Assembly (NCBI RefSeq): GCF_004155535.1 | Contig: NZ_RYUH01000004.1 | Span: forward strand, 186,001 to 250,000 | Origin: Bifidobacterium pseudolongum subsp. globosum | Lineage (GTDB): Bacteria; Actinomycetota; Actinomycetes; Actinomycetales; Bifidobacteriaceae | DNA length: 64,000 nucleotides | Reading direction: 5' to 3' | In this document: one piece after another, positions 30,770 through 40,222 of the stretch | Layout of the letters: every line of letters begins with the position of its first letter | Numbering within the stretch: position 1 is the first letter of the stretch | Program-made: the position numbers and the translations under genes | Notes under the pieces: model-generated | The model's input: only the letters and a program-made list of their open reading frames with translations | Databases searched by the model: none | What the model was told of the DNA's origin: nothing

Positions 30770-30862
30770 CCACGCGCTGAACCGGCGCGCACGTACTATC
30801 CTGCAAAGAGCAACACAACCGGTGCGCCGCCGTGCGCGCACCATGAGAGGACACCCAACACC

Positions 30863-31633
30863 GTGGAAATCAAAGACATGCTCGACGCCCAGACGATCAT
30901 TCGCCCTGACGGCCGCGCCGTCGACGAACTGCGCCCCGTGAAGATCACCCGCAGCTTCACCGACGTGCCCGAAGGCTCCGTGCTCATCGAATGCGGCAAC
31001 ACGCGCGTCATGTGCACCGCCACGTTCACCTCCGGCGTGCCGCGCTGGCGCAAGGACAGCGGCCTGGGCTGGGTGACCGCGGAGTATTCGATGCTGCCGC
31101 GCGCCACAGCCGAACGCACCGACCGTGAATCCGTGCGCGGCAAGGTCGGCGGCCGCACGCACGAGATCAGCCGCCTCATCGGCCGCTGCCTGCGCGGCGT
31201 AGTCGACATGAAGGCCCTGGGTGAAAATCAGATCCAGCTCGACTGCGACGTGCTGCAGGCCGACGGCGGCACGCGCACCGCGTCGATCACCGGCGCGTAC
31301 GTGGCGCTTGTCGACGCGCTGCACTGGGCGAAAAGCCAGCGCAAGATCCGCAGTGTGGAGCGCGTGCTCAAAGACAGCGTCTCCGCCGTCTCGGTCGGCG
31401 TGATCAACGGCACGCCCATGCTCGACCTGCCGTACATCGAAGACAGCCAGGCCATGACCGACATGAACGTGGCGATGACCGGATCGGGCGACTTCATCGA
31501 AATCCAGGGCACCGCAGAGCACCGCCCGTTCTCGCGCGCCGAACTCAACGAACTGCTCGACCTGGCCACCAAAGGCAACCGCGAACTGCAGCGCGCGCAG
31601 GCCGACGCGCTCGCCGAACTCGCCGAGCACTGA
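30863..31633 (+). CDS. rph: Ribonuclease PH
   Basis: Phosphorolytic 3'-5' exonuclease trimming tRNA 3' ends. The 256-residue protein has the core [57 protein letters not shown] and [19 protein letters not shown]. Start GTG 30863, preceded by GAGAGGACA at somewhat long spacing; ATG 30878 is an alternative. rdgB follows 35 bases downstream, the usual pairing. Confidence 0.96.
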   Translation: MEIKDMLDAQTIIRPDGRAVDELRPVKITRSFTDVPEGSVLIECGNTRVMCTATFTSGVPRWRKDSGLGWVTAEYSMLPRATAERTDRESVRGKVGGRTHEISRLIGRCLRGVVDMKALGENQIQLDCDVLQADGGTRTASITGAYVALVDALHWAKSQRKIRSVERVLKDSVSAVSVGVINGTPMLDLPYIEDSQAMTDMNVAMTGSGDFIEIQGTAEHRPFSRAELNELLDLATKGNRELQRAQADALAELAEH

Positions 31634-31668
31634 TCATCCAGTCACATCAACGCAGCAAGGAGCACACC

Positions 31669-32334
31669 GTGAAGATCGTCGTCGCCACGCACAACGAAGG
31701 CAAACTCGTCGAGATCCGCAACATCCTCACCGAGCAACTCAGCGCCGCCGCGCAGGGCATCGAACTCGTCTCGGCCGGCAGCCTGGACCTCGCCGACCCC
31801 GCGGAGACCGGCGTGACGTTCGAAGAGAACGCGCTGCTCAAGGCGCGGTTCGTGGCCGGCGCCACCGGACTGCCTGCGATCGCCGACGACTCCGGCTTGA
31901 TCGTGGACGTGATGGGCAACGCGCCCGGCATCCTTTCGGCGCGCTGGTCCGGCACGCACGGCGACGACGCCGCGAACAACCGCCTGCTGCTTGCGCAGAT
32001 CGAAGACATCCCCGACGACGACCGCACGGCGCGCTTCCGCTGCGCCGCCGCGCTCGTGGTGCCGGTGGAGAGCGATGGCGACGGCCTCGGCGAGTTCCAC
32101 GAGACCGTGGCGCTCGGCGAGATGCCCGGTACGATTGTGCGCCACCCGCACGGCATGAACGGCTTCGGCTATGACCCGATCTTCATGCCCGACGAGCAGC
32201 CGCAGAGCGCGCAGGACAGCGGTGAACTGCTCACGAGCGCGCAGATGACGCCCGAGCAGAAGAACGCGATCTCGCACCGCGGCAAGGCGCTGCGCGCGCT
32301 TGTGCCCGCCGTCAAGGCGCTGCTCGCCGACTAG
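31669..32334 (+). CDS. rdgB: Non-canonical purine NTP pyrophosphatase (RdgB/HAM1)
   Basis: House-cleaning enzyme hydrolysing dITP, ITP and XTP. The 221-residue protein has VVATHNEGKLVEIRNIL, TFEENALLKA, IADDSGLIVD, APGILSARWSG, GFGYDPIF and the C-terminal SHRGKALRAL, all family hallmarks. The GTG start 31669 follows AAGGAG. It is co-directional with rph, and the first FemAB gene follows 15 bases later, so the four genes may be one transcript. Confidence 0.96.
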   Translation: MKIVVATHNEGKLVEIRNILTEQLSAAAQGIELVSAGSLDLADPAETGVTFEENALLKARFVAGATGLPAIADDSGLIVDVMGNAPGILSARWSGTHGDDAANNRLLLAQIEDIPDDDRTARFRCAAALVVPVESDGDGLGEFHETVALGEMPGTIVRHPHGMNGFGYDPIFMPDEQPQSAQDSGELLTSAQMTPEQKNAISHRGKALRALVPAVKALLAD

Positions 32335-32349
32335 GCTGGGGAGGTATTC

Positions 32350-33621
32350 ATGCGTGCTTTGACGTTCACTGAACTTTCCCAAGACGATTTCGAGGCGTTC
32401 TCCGCGCGCGCCGCGCACGGCAACTTCCAGCAGACCGTGATGGCGGCCGCGTTGCGCAACCGCAACGGCGTGGCCACGCGATTCGTGGGCGTGCGCGAAG
32501 GCGGCGAGGTCGTGGCGGCCGCGCTGTTGGAGACGCACGGGTCGGGCCCCACCACGTTCTGCGCGGTGCACGACGGGCCGCTGTGCGACTACGACGACCG
32601 CGAGCTGACCGTGTTCTTCCTGGAGCATCTGGCGGCCTGCGCCAAGCGTCTGCATGCCGTGCACCTCGACATCACCCCCGAACAGCCGTACCGTGTGCTC
32701 GACGCGCAGGGCGAACCGATCGCCGGCGACGCGGCAAGCGACCCGGACAACGCGATGATTGCGAACATCACCGCCGCGCACATGGCCCACGGCGGGTTCA
32801 CGCGCGGCTACACGGCCGTGCCGCGCTGGCGGTTCGTCAAGGACCTCACCGGCATCGCCAGCGCGGAGCAGCTGCTCGCGTCGTTCTCGAAGCGCACGCA
32901 GTGGAGCGTCAAACGCGCGTGCAGCATGGGCGTGCGCATCCGGCAGATCGGTATGGACGAGCTGCACATCTTCTCGTCGATCGAGCAGGACACCGCCGAA
33001 CGCCGGCATTTCGCCTACCGCGGCGAGGAGTATTTCCGCGAGTTCGCGCAGGCGTACGGCGAGCACGCGCATTTTCTGATCGCCGAGATCGACACACACG
33101 CCTACGCGAGCGCGATGCAGCAGAAGGCCGATGATCTGCAGCGGCTCGTGGACGACCTGGACGCGAAGATCGCCGTACATGAGACGACCAAACTGCGCCG
33201 GCGCCACAACGAGGAGTCGAGCAATCTCGCCGCCGCGCGCAAGCGGCTCGACGAGGCGCGCGTGCTTGTGGAGCGCGGGGAGCGCCTCCCGGTCGCGGCG
33301 TCGCTGTTTGTGGACATGCCGCAGGAAGTTGTCTATCTGTTCTCCGGTTCGCTCGAGGAATACAAGCCGTTCTATGCGTCGGCGCTCATCCAGTACGAGG
33401 CGATGCTGCGGCTGTGCGTCGAGCAGGGCATCGCGCGCTACAACTTCTACGGCATCGACGGCGTGTTCGATGACCCGCACAGCGAGGGGCGCGGCGTGCT
33501 CGAGTTCAAGCAGGGGTTCAACGGGTACGTCGAGGAACTGCCCGGCGAGTTCATGCGTGTGCTGCGCCCCGCGATCTACCGGCTTGAACAGTTCGTGCAC
33601 ACCGTTCGCTCAAGGCGATAA
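32350..33621 (+). CDS. FemAB-family peptidoglycan bridge aminoacyltransferase, paralogue 1
   Basis: A 423-residue protein of the FemAB/FemX family, which uses aminoacyl-tRNA to add residues to the lipid II interpeptide bridge at the membrane. Two GNAT-like subdomains are visible (YTAVPRWRFVKDLTGI, SKRTQWSVKRA). A helical hairpin at residues ~245-310 (AMQQKADDLQRLVDDLDAKIA ... NLAAARKRLDEARVLVERGE) corresponds to the FemA coiled-coil arm. The C-terminal signature is VYLFSGSLEEYKPFYASALIQYEAM ... GIDGVFDDPHSEG. GGGGAGG precedes the ATG. The added amino acid cannot be read from sequence. A paralogue follows at 33727. Confidence 0.88.
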   Translation: MRALTFTELSQDDFEAFSARAAHGNFQQTVMAAALRNRNGVATRFVGVREGGEVVAAALLETHGSGPTTFCAVHDGPLCDYDDRELTVFFLEHLAACAKRLHAVHLDITPEQPYRVLDAQGEPIAGDAASDPDNAMIANITAAHMAHGGFTRGYTAVPRWRFVKDLTGIASAEQLLASFSKRTQWSVKRACSMGVRIRQIGMDELHIFSSIEQDTAERRHFAYRGEEYFREFAQAYGEHAHFLIAEIDTHAYASAMQQKADDLQRLVDDLDAKIAVHETTKLRRRHNEESSNLAAARKRLDEARVLVERGERLPVAASLFVDMPQEVVYLFSGSLEEYKPFYASALIQYEAMLRLCVEQGIARYNFYGIDGVFDDPHSEGRGVLEFKQGFNGYVEELPGEFMRVLRPAIYRLEQFVHTVRSRR

Positions 33622-33726
33622 TCATTGCTTCTTTTTCTGTGTGATAAATCTCTGCTTTGAGCGCAATATCGTTACGGTATATTTTCATGGTATCCGTAAG
33701 GTCGACCGCTCACGGAAGGCAGGACG

Positions 33727-35001
33727 ATGGCACAGGCAACCGCACGCCACTGGAACGTGCGCCCGTTGCGCGACGGCGAATTCGAGCAGCTCTCGCAGCG
33801 CATGGCCGAAGGCAGCTTCCAACAGTCGCTGGGCATGCGCGACATGGCGCAGTCGCACGGCGCGCGCACGTCGCTCGTCGGTGTCGTCGATGAGCATGAC
33901 GAGCCGGTCGCTGGCGCGATGATCGCGTACACGCCCTCGCGCTTCGGCCCGGTCGGGTCAGTGTGGGCGGGGCCGCTGTGCGACCCGGACGACCCGGACA
34001 TGGTGAGCGCGGTGAGCGAGGCGATCCTCGCGGACGGCCGGCGCCACCACGCGCTGAGCATCTCGTGCTGGCCCAACGACGTCTACCGCAGGCACCATTC
34101 CGACGGCAGCGCGGACGGCGCGGCGGACGGCGCGCTTATGCGCGACTACACGAGTGCGCACTGGCGGCACCAAGGGTTCGGCACCGGCTACGACTCGGTG
34201 ATGAACCGCTGGGTCTACGTCAAGGACCTCACAGGGATCTCCAGCGAGCGCGCGTTGCTCGGGTCATACTCCAAGCGCACGCAGTGGAGCGTCAAACGCG
34301 CGCGCAGCATGGGTGTGGTGGTGCGCGAAGTGGGCGAAGACCAGTTCGGCGTGTTCGCGCGGATTGAACAGCAGACCGCAGAGCGGCGCCGGTTCGCGTT
34401 CCGCGGCGAGCAGTACTTCCATGATTTCGCGCGGGCGTTCGGTGAGCGCGCGCATTTCATGGTCGCGTATATCGACACCGCACGCTACCTCGAATCCATG
34501 CAGCGCAAAGCCAATGATCTGCAGGCGCTCGTCGATTCGATCAGCGCGAAGATGCAGGCGCGCGAGACGACCAAACTGCGCCGGCGGTACAACGAGGAGT
34601 CGAGCAATCTGGCTGCCGCGAACAAGCGGTTGCAGGCGGCGCGCGAACTCGCGGCGCGCGGCGACATGCTGCCGGCCGCGTGCTCGCTGTTCGTCGAGCA
34701 TCCGAACGAAGTCGTCTACCTATTCTCCGGCTCGCTCGAGGAATTCAAGCCGTTCTATGCCTCCGCGCTGATCCAGCACGAGGCGATGCTGCGGCTGTGC
34801 GTGGAGCACAGCATCGACCGGTACAATTTCTACGGCATCGACGGCGTGTTCGACGACCCGCACAGCGAAGGGCACGGCGTGCTCGAGTTCAAGCAGGGAT
34901 TCAACGGGTACGTGGAGGAACTGCCCGGCGAGTTCACGCTGCCGGTGAGCCGCGTGCGATGCGCGGTCAAGCGGATCGCACAGAAAGTGATCGGCGGCTG
35001 A
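33727..35001 (+). CDS. FemAB-family peptidoglycan bridge aminoacyltransferase, paralogue 2
   Basis: A 424-residue paralogue of the preceding gene with the same domain order: KDLTGISSERALLGSYSKRTQWSVKRARSMG, the coiled-coil arm (MQRKANDLQALVDSISAKMQ, AANKRLQAARELAARGD), and VYLFSGSLEEFKPFYASALIQHEAM ... GIDGVFDDPHSEGHG. The N-terminal third has diverged most, suggesting different substrates, for example successive residues of the bridge. A 105-base spacer with a TTGAGC/TATATT pair (33657-33683, 15-base spacer) may hold a weak separate promoter. The 3' end converges on the AEC transporter, 7 bases apart. Confidence 0.87.
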   Translation: MAQATARHWNVRPLRDGEFEQLSQRMAEGSFQQSLGMRDMAQSHGARTSLVGVVDEHDEPVAGAMIAYTPSRFGPVGSVWAGPLCDPDDPDMVSAVSEAILADGRRHHALSISCWPNDVYRRHHSDGSADGAADGALMRDYTSAHWRHQGFGTGYDSVMNRWVYVKDLTGISSERALLGSYSKRTQWSVKRARSMGVVVREVGEDQFGVFARIEQQTAERRRFAFRGEQYFHDFARAFGERAHFMVAYIDTARYLESMQRKANDLQALVDSISAKMQARETTKLRRRYNEESSNLAAANKRLQAARELAARGDMLPAACSLFVEHPNEVVYLFSGSLEEFKPFYASALIQHEAMLRLCVEHSIDRYNFYGIDGVFDDPHSEGHGVLEFKQGFNGYVEELPGEFTLPVSRVRCAVKRIAQKVIGG

Positions 35002-35008
35002 GCGGCCT

Positions 35009-36019
35009 CTACAGGATTCCCGCGGCGATCAGCGCGTGCGCGCCGGTCATCGTGAGCAGGCTGATCACGGCGGTCACGGTGAGCGAGAAGCCGGCGAGTT
35101 TCGCATTGCCCAGCACTTCGTCGGTGAACAGCGTGGAGAAGACGGCGATCGGCGCCAGGCAGCACATCAGCGTGGCCTCGCGGATCATCGGGCTGAACGG
35201 CAGCAGGTACCATGCGGCGAGGCCGAACGCGATGCCGAACGGCAGCCGCCAGGCGATCACCTGCAGCACGGACAGCATGTCGTGTTTGTTCGCGGGCAGG
35301 TCCATGAGCATGCCGACCATGAGCATCGCCACGCACGCGTTCGCGTTGGCGAACGGTGCGAACATGTCGGCGAGCCACGTGGGCACCGACCAGCCCGCCA
35401 CCGTCAGCACGATCATGAGCATGTAGACGTCGAACGGCACCGAACCGACGAAGCCGCGCGCGATCGTCTTCGCGAGCGCGCGGCGGGCGAGGCGCTTGGC
35501 GTCGCGGTCGGTGGGCGGCGAGTAGGGGAGCGTCGGGGCGTCGCCGGCGTGCTGCTCGGTGAGCGTGCGGCCGGGTTGGATGTGCAGCAGCGTCTGCGTC
35601 ATCACGTTCGTGCCGGCGGCCACCATCACGCAGTTGCCGATGTCGAACATCGCGGCGGGCACTACGGCCGCGTTGCCGAGGAACGCCTGCACCACGGGAA
35701 AGCAGAAGCAGCCGATGTTCAGGCCCGTGCCGTTGAACATGAGGAACGCGCGTTGGGCGATCGGGCGGTGTGATGTGGCGAGGTAGATGATGATCACCGG
35801 TACGAGCGCCACAATGAAGCCGTATGCGGAAAGCCACAGCAGCGAGATGTCGTGCGAGTTCTTGGCAAAGGAATAGACGATCGCGCCCGGCAACACCAGG
35901 TCGAAGAGCGCCACCTGCACAATGCGGTAGTCGCGCGGGCCGAACAGTCTGTTGCGCTTGAACAGATAGCCCGCCACAATGATGAGCAGGAGCGAGATGG
36001 GTTGGAGCATAGCGAGCAT
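35009..36019 (-). CDS. AEC (auxin efflux carrier) family transporter
   Basis: A 336-residue membrane protein with ten predicted helices in two five-helix repeats. N-terminal MLQPISLLLIIVAGYLFKRNRLF, the conserved GLNIGCFCFPVVQAFLG segment and the second-half ALMCCLAPIAVFSTLF-type region fit the family, which in bacteria exports or imports organic acids such as malate or malonate. A hydrophilic loop (PGRTLTEQHAGDAPTLPYSPPTDRD) links the halves. ATG 36019 or 36010. A second family member lies at 45803-46747. Confidence 0.87.
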   Translation of the reverse strand: MLAMLQPISLLLIIVAGYLFKRNRLFGPRDYRIVQVALFDLVLPGAIVYSFAKNSHDISLLWLSAYGFIVALVPVIIIYLATSHRPIAQRAFLMFNGTGLNIGCFCFPVVQAFLGNAAVVPAAMFDIGNCVMVAAGTNVMTQTLLHIQPGRTLTEQHAGDAPTLPYSPPTDRDAKRLARRALAKTIARGFVGSVPFDVYMLMIVLTVAGWSVPTWLADMFAPFANANACVAMLMVGMLMDLPANKHDMLSVLQVIAWRLPFGIAFGLAAWYLLPFSPMIREATLMCCLAPIAVFSTLFTDEVLGNAKLAGFSLTVTAVISLLTMTGAHALIAAGIL

Positions 36020-36371
36020 GGTGTCGGTTCTTCTGTGTGGGGTTGTGCGCGGTGGGTCGTATGCGGATGATGGGGTTGTGCCGCTTGTTGTGTTGCTTCT
36101 ATTCTGTTGTGTTGCTTCTACTTCTATCCTGGTACTGCATATATTTTGCTACTTCTTATCCTGCTACGGGTAGTGGTTCTTCTGCTACTGGTAGTGGTTG
36201 GATTGTGTGATTGTGTTCCGATATGCGCGATTATGGTATATCGGCCGGATGAATGCCGCGTGTCGTGTCTTGCGACACGCCGTGTGGGGCATGCTGCGCC
36301 GTCAGGATTGGACAAATCCGCGATGTTGGGTAAGATATTCTTTCTGTGCACAGATGCAAATCATGTGGCAC
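36020..36371. repeat. Intergenic region with CTACGGGTAGTG-family copies before the tRNAs
   Basis: AT-richer than its neighbours, with pyrimidine-rich direct repeats (TTGTTGTGTTGCTTCTA, repeated near 36080-36120). CTACGGGTAGTG is at 36164-36175 and a variant CTACTGGTAGTG at 36185-36196, 21 bases apart. The region should include the tRNA promoter; no unambiguous -35/-10 was seen. Confidence 0.55.
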
Positions 36372-36447
36372 GCCACTTTAGCTCAGTCGGTAGAGCGGCT
36401 CACTCGTAATGAGCAGGTCGACAGTTCGATTCTGTCAAGTGGCTCCA
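36372..36447 (+). tRNA. tRNA-Thr (anticodon CGT)
   Basis: Seven-base acceptor stem GCCACTT (36372-36378) pairs with AAGTGGC (36437-36443). D-loop GCTCAGTCGGTAGAGC, anticodon stem-loop GCTCA-CTCGTAA-TGAGC with anticodon CGT, T-loop GTTCGATTC. Discriminator T and an encoded CCA at 36445-36447. Full cloverleaf of 76 bases. Confidence 0.95.
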
Positions 36448-36452
36448 TAAGG

Positions 36453-36482
36453 CCCTAGGTGGTGTTCGCCGCCTAGGGTTTT
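36453..36482 (+). terminator. Intrinsic terminator after tRNA-Thr
   Basis: Stem CCCTAGGTGG / CCGCCTAGGG (36453-36462 with 36469-36478, one G-T pair), loop TGTTCG, followed by TTTT. It separates the two tRNA genes. Confidence 0.8.
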
Positions 36483-36491
36483 GTACTATGC

Positions 36492-36573
36492 GCGCGAGTG
36501 GCGTAATTGGTAGCCGCGCAGGATTTAGGTTCCTGTGACTTCGGTCGTGTGGGTTCGAGTCCCATCTCGCGCA
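36492..36573 (+). tRNA. tRNA-Leu (anticodon TAG)
   Basis: Acceptor GCGCGAG (36492-36498) pairs with CTCGCGC (36566-36572). Anticodon stem CAGGA/TCCTG encloses the loop TTTAGGT, giving anticodon TAG. A long variable arm (TGACTTCGGTCG) marks a class II tRNA. T-loop GGTTCGAGTCC. CCA is not fully encoded (CCT follows the discriminator A). It lies only 10 bases after the tRNA-Thr terminator, so it probably has its own promoter or is read through. Confidence 0.93.
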
Positions 36574-36580
36574 CCTTTCG

Positions 36581-36695
36581 CTACGGGTAGTACCTTCTTC
36601 GCTACGGGTAGTGCTTTTTCGCGCCCATCTTCTATATGATCCGCTATATTCCAACGATTCCGTCTAGCCCTCAGGCGTGGAAGCACTACCCGTAG
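36581..36695. repeat. CTACGGGTAGTG-family cluster after the tRNAs
   Basis: CTACGGGTAGTA at 36581-36592, CTACGGGTAGTG at 36602-36613 (21 bases later) and the inverted copy CACTACCCGTAG at 36684-36695. Together with the copies at 36164-36196, the repeats bracket the tRNA pair. Confidence 0.7.
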
Positions 36696-36735
36696 CAACA
36701 GGAAGGATGCAGCCGCAGAAAGGCAGGCACGAAAA

Positions 36736-36867
36736 GTGGTTGTTGGTGGCGGTGCTTAGTCATGGGTGGTCGCTGCGGAGGTGTCGGGTGGTTGTTGGTG
36801 GCGATGCTTAGTCATGGGTGGTCGCTGCGGGGGCATCGGGTGGCTGTTGGTGGTGACACTCAGTCAC
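36736..36867. repeat. 52-bp tandem repeat, about 2.5 copies
   Basis: Units start at 36736, 36788 and 36840, each opening GTGG(T/C)TGTTGGTGG and containing CTTAGTCATGGGTGG. The first two differ at only a few positions; the third is partial and more diverged. An open frame runs through it but looks like repeat-encoded low-complexity sequence with no credible start. Confidence 0.8.
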
Positions 36868-36890
36868 ACACGGACATGGCGGCAGAGCTT

Positions 36891-37065
36891 GCGCTCGAAT
36901 TGTACGCAGTTTTCAAAAGCGTGCGTACAATTCTTGCGCGGGGGAGGCCGGTTGCGCTCGAATTGTACGCAGGCGAGAGCGGGCTGCGTACAAATCGTAC
37001 GCAAAGGGGAGCTATTGCGCGCGAATTGTACGCAGAGACGGCAAAAGCGCGTACAATTCGTACGC
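36891..37065. repeat. 63-bp hairpin module repeated three times upstream of manC
   Basis: Each module starts with GCGC(T/G)CGAATTGTACGCA, at 36891, 36954 and 37017, exactly 63 bases apart. Each is followed by an inverted GCGTACAATTC-type arm (36922-36933, from 36985, from 37049), giving stems of about 11-12 bp. The array ends 29 bases before the manC ATG. It could be a regulator-binding array, a set of RNA hairpins, or a remnant of repeat expansion. Confidence 0.8.
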
Positions 37066-37093
37066 TGCCACCGCCGCCGCTAAGATAATCCCC

Positions 37094-38305
37094 ATGACCA
37101 ACGGATTCGACGATTTCTACGCCATCATCCCCGCCGGCGGCACCGGCACGCGCCTGTGGCCGCTCAGCCGTGAGCGCCGGCCCAAGTTCTTCTACGATCT
37201 GCTGGGCCAGGGCCGCACGCTCATCCAATCCACCTACGACCGCCTCGCGCAGATCTGCGGCATGGACCATGTGTGCGTGAGCACCGGCGACTGCCACGTG
37301 GCCACCGTGCGCGAACAGCTGCCCGAAATCGGCGCGGACCAGATCTTCGCCGAGCCGGCGCCGCGCGACTCGACCGCGGCGATCGCGCTCGCCACCGCCG
37401 TGCTGGCGCGGCGCAACGGCGGTGACATCGTTGTCGGTTCGTTCGCCGCCGACCATGTGATCCGCGGCAAGATCGCGTTCATCGAAGCGGTGCGGCAGGC
37501 GGTGGAGACCGCGCGCGCCGGCTACGTCACCACGATCGGCATCGCCGCCTCGCGCCCGTCGACCGCGTTCGGCTACATTCACGAGGGCGCGTCGCTCGCC
37601 GAGCGGATTCCGAACGCGCCGAGCGCATGCATTGTGGAGCGGTTCGTCGAAAAGCCGAACGCCGCGACCGCGCAGGCGTATCTCTCCACGGGCGAATACC
37701 GCTGGAATGCGGGCATGTTCGTCATGCGCGCAGACGTGCTGCTCGACCACCTGCACGCGCACAAACCGCAGCTCGCGCGCGCGATCGACACAATCGCCGA
37801 CGCGATCATCGAGGATGACCGCGCGTTCGAGCGCGCCTGCACCGAGGCGCACGAACGCGGCGAGAACCAGCTGGAGACGGTCGCGCGCGCGGATTTCCAC
37901 GAGCACCGCGACGAGGCGATGCACGCGCACTGGCCGTCGATTGAGAAGATCGCGTTCGATTATGCGGTGGCCGAACCGCTGTCCGTGGAGGGTGGTGTGG
38001 CGATGATCCCGGGCGACTTCGGTTGGGACGACGTGGGTGATTTCAACTCGGTCGCCGCGCTGCTGCCGAGCGTGAACGAGCGCAACATCAAGGTGCTCGG
38101 CAGTGTGGACGACGTGGCGTACCTCGATTCGGCGGGTGACGTGGTGGTGCCGAATTCCGGGCGCACCATCGCATTGCTCGGCGTGAACGACATGGTCGTC
38201 GTCGATACGCCCGACGCGCTGCTCATCGCACCACGCGCGCGCAGTCAGGAAGTCAAGGCGATGGTCAAGCATCTCGCCGACTCCGGGCGCGAGGATCTGC
38301 TGTAG
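37094..38305 (+). CDS. manC: Mannose-1-phosphate guanylyltransferase
   Basis: Makes GDP-mannose from mannose-1-phosphate and GTP, for glycans or glycolipid mannosylation. The 403-residue protein has the nucleotidyltransferase signature IIPAGGTGTRLWPLSRERRPKFF, then VGSFAADHVI, ASRPSTAFGYIHEG, VERFVEKPNAATA and PGDFGWDDVGDF. It lacks the C-terminal isomerase domain of bifunctional enzymes. TAAGAT (37081-37086) lies seven bases before the ATG and no Shine-Dalgarno is seen, so the mRNA is probably leaderless. A three-fold 63-bp repeat lies immediately upstream and may regulate it. Confidence 0.92.
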   Translation: MTNGFDDFYAIIPAGGTGTRLWPLSRERRPKFFYDLLGQGRTLIQSTYDRLAQICGMDHVCVSTGDCHVATVREQLPEIGADQIFAEPAPRDSTAAIALATAVLARRNGGDIVVGSFAADHVIRGKIAFIEAVRQAVETARAGYVTTIGIAASRPSTAFGYIHEGASLAERIPNAPSACIVERFVEKPNAATAQAYLSTGEYRWNAGMFVMRADVLLDHLHAHKPQLARAIDTIADAIIEDDRAFERACTEAHERGENQLETVARADFHEHRDEAMHAHWPSIEKIAFDYAVAEPLSVEGGVAMIPGDFGWDDVGDFNSVAALLPSVNERNIKVLGSVDDVAYLDSAGDVVVPNSGRTIALLGVNDMVVVDTPDALLIAPRARSQEVKAMVKHLADSGREDLL

Positions 38306-38518
38306 CCGCCGCAGCGCGCGCCGCGGTTTTCCGCCGCGCACGGCGCGCGCTGCACGGGTGTGCGGCGTGCGCGGGCACTGTCGCATTTCATGAGTAGTGT
38401 GGACTTTCGGTGAAGCGTTGCGAACGTGTGCGGAACATGCGTTGAGACAGCGGCCGCCGGGCGGATTCGCCGCGGGCGCGGCCACGCTTTCCACCTGATG
38501 ATGATGAAAGGACCAAAT

Positions 38519-40216
38519 ATGGCTATCAATCCGCCAGTTGACGCCACTCAGACCGAGGCATGGGCCAAGCTGCAGCGTCACTACGACGAGATGCAGTCCG
38601 AGGGCATCGACCTCAAGAAGTGGTTCGCGGACGACGAGAACCGCGTGGACGACCTCACGTTCGAAGCGGGCACGCTGCACTTCGATCTTTCCAAGAACCT
38701 GATCAAGCCGGAGACGCTGGAGCTCTTCGCCGAACTCGCCAACGAGGTCAACCTCGCCGAGCGCACCAAGCAGATGTACACGGGCGTGCACATCAACAAC
38801 ACCGAGGACCGCGCCGTGCTGCACACCGCGCTGCGCCGCCCGGCCGAAGACGAAGGCAAGTACATCGTGGACGGCCAGGACACCGTCAAGGATGTGCGCG
38901 AGACCCTCGAGCGCATGTACGCGTTCGCTGAGAAGGTGCGTTCTGGCGAATGGAAGGGCGTGACCGGCAAGGAGATCGAAACCGTCGTCAACATCGGCAT
39001 CGGTGGCTCCGACCTGGGTCCCGTCATGGCGTACGAGGCGCTCAAGCCGTTCGCCGACGCCGGCATCAAGGCCCGCTACGTTTCCAACATCGACCCCAAC
39101 GACATCGCCGAGAAGACGAAGGACCTCGATCCGGAGACCACGCTGTTCGTGGTCGTCTCCAAGACCTTCGGCACCCTCGAAACCCTGACCAACGCCCGTG
39201 AGGCGCGCGCATGGCTCCTCGAGGAGCTCGCCGCCAGCAACGCGATCGACGGCACCGCCGAGAAGAACGCGGAAGCCATCGAGAAGCACTTCGTGGCCGT
39301 CTCCACCAACCTGGAACGCGTCAAGGAGTTCGGCATCGACCCGACCAACGCGTTCGGCTTCTGGGATTGGGTCGGCGGCCGTTACTCCGTCGATTCCGCC
39401 GTCGGCCTCACGCTCGCCATCGTCTTCGGCCCGGCCCGCTTCGAGGAGTTCCTCAACGGCTTCCACCAGATCGACGAGTATTTCGCCAACACCCCGTTCG
39501 AAAAGAACGTCGTCGTGCTCATGGGCATGCTCAACGTCTGGTACCGCAACTTCTTCAAGGTCGCCTCGCACGCTGTGCTCCCGTACGACCAGTACCTGCA
39601 CCGCTTCCCGGCGTACCTGCAGCAGCTCACCATGGAATCGAACGGCAAGTCCGTGCGTTGGGACGGCACGCCCGTCACCACCGAGACCGGCGAGATTTTC
39701 TGGGGCGAGCCCGGCACCAACGGCCAGCACGCGTTCTACCAGCTGATCCACCAGGGCACGCAGCTGATCCCGGCCGACTTCATCGCGTTCGCCAACACGC
39801 CGAACCCGCTCAAGGACGGCGACCAGGACATGCACGAACTGCTGCTGGGCAACTACTTCGCGCAGACCAAGGCGCTCGCGTTCGGCAAGACCGCCGAAGA
39901 AGTGCGCGCCGAGGGCACGCCGGAAGAGATCGTCCCGGCCCGCGTGTTCACCGGCAACCGTCCGACCACGTCGATCTTCGGCGTGCGCCTCGACCCGTTC
40001 GCGCTCGGCGAGCTGATCGCGCTCTATGAGCACATCACGTTCGTTGAGGGCACCGTGTGGGGCCTCGATTCCTACGACCAGTGGGGCGTTGAGCTGGGCA
40101 AGCAGCTGGCCAAGGAGATCACCCCGGCGATCTCCGAAAGCGACGAGGCGCTCGCCGCGCAGGATGCCTCCACGCGCAGCCTGATCAACTTCTACCGCAA
40201 GGTGCGTGAGTTCTGA
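38519..40216 (+). CDS. pgi: Glucose-6-phosphate isomerase
   Basis: Interconverts glucose-6-phosphate and fructose-6-phosphate; in bifidobacteria it feeds the fructose-6-phosphate phosphoketolase shunt. The 565-residue protein shows [18 protein letters not shown], the signature FSNID-like [44 protein letters not shown], the catalytic Glu in [12 protein letters not shown] and [22 protein letters not shown] precedes ATG 38519; the open frame to 38426 is not homologous. Codon use is strongly biased, as expected for high expression. Confidence 0.97.
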   Translation: MAINPPVDATQTEAWAKLQRHYDEMQSEGIDLKKWFADDENRVDDLTFEAGTLHFDLSKNLIKPETLELFAELANEVNLAERTKQMYTGVHINNTEDRAVLHTALRRPAEDEGKYIVDGQDTVKDVRETLERMYAFAEKVRSGEWKGVTGKEIETVVNIGIGGSDLGPVMAYEALKPFADAGIKARYVSNIDPNDIAEKTKDLDPETTLFVVVSKTFGTLETLTNAREARAWLLEELAASNAIDGTAEKNAEAIEKHFVAVSTNLERVKEFGIDPTNAFGFWDWVGGRYSVDSAVGLTLAIVFGPARFEEFLNGFHQIDEYFANTPFEKNVVVLMGMLNVWYRNFFKVASHAVLPYDQYLHRFPAYLQQLTMESNGKSVRWDGTPVTTETGEIFWGEPGTNGQHAFYQLIHQGTQLIPADFIAFANTPNPLKDGDQDMHELLLGNYFAQTKALAFGKTAEEVRAEGTPEEIVPARVFTGNRPTTSIFGVRLDPFALGELIALYEHITFVEGTVWGLDSYDQWGVELGKQLAKEITPAISESDEALAAQDASTRSLINFYRKVREF

Positions 40217-40222
40217 CAGGTC

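Noticed and set aside
36762..37088. Open frames of about 100 codons between the tRNAs and manC
   Set aside because: They run through the 52-bp and 63-bp tandem arrays, encode repeat-derived low-complexity peptides and lack ribosome sites.
36860..40033. Antisense open frame of over 1000 codons across manC and pgi
   Set aside because: A shadow of two well-conserved plus-strand genes, with composition typical of such shadows.
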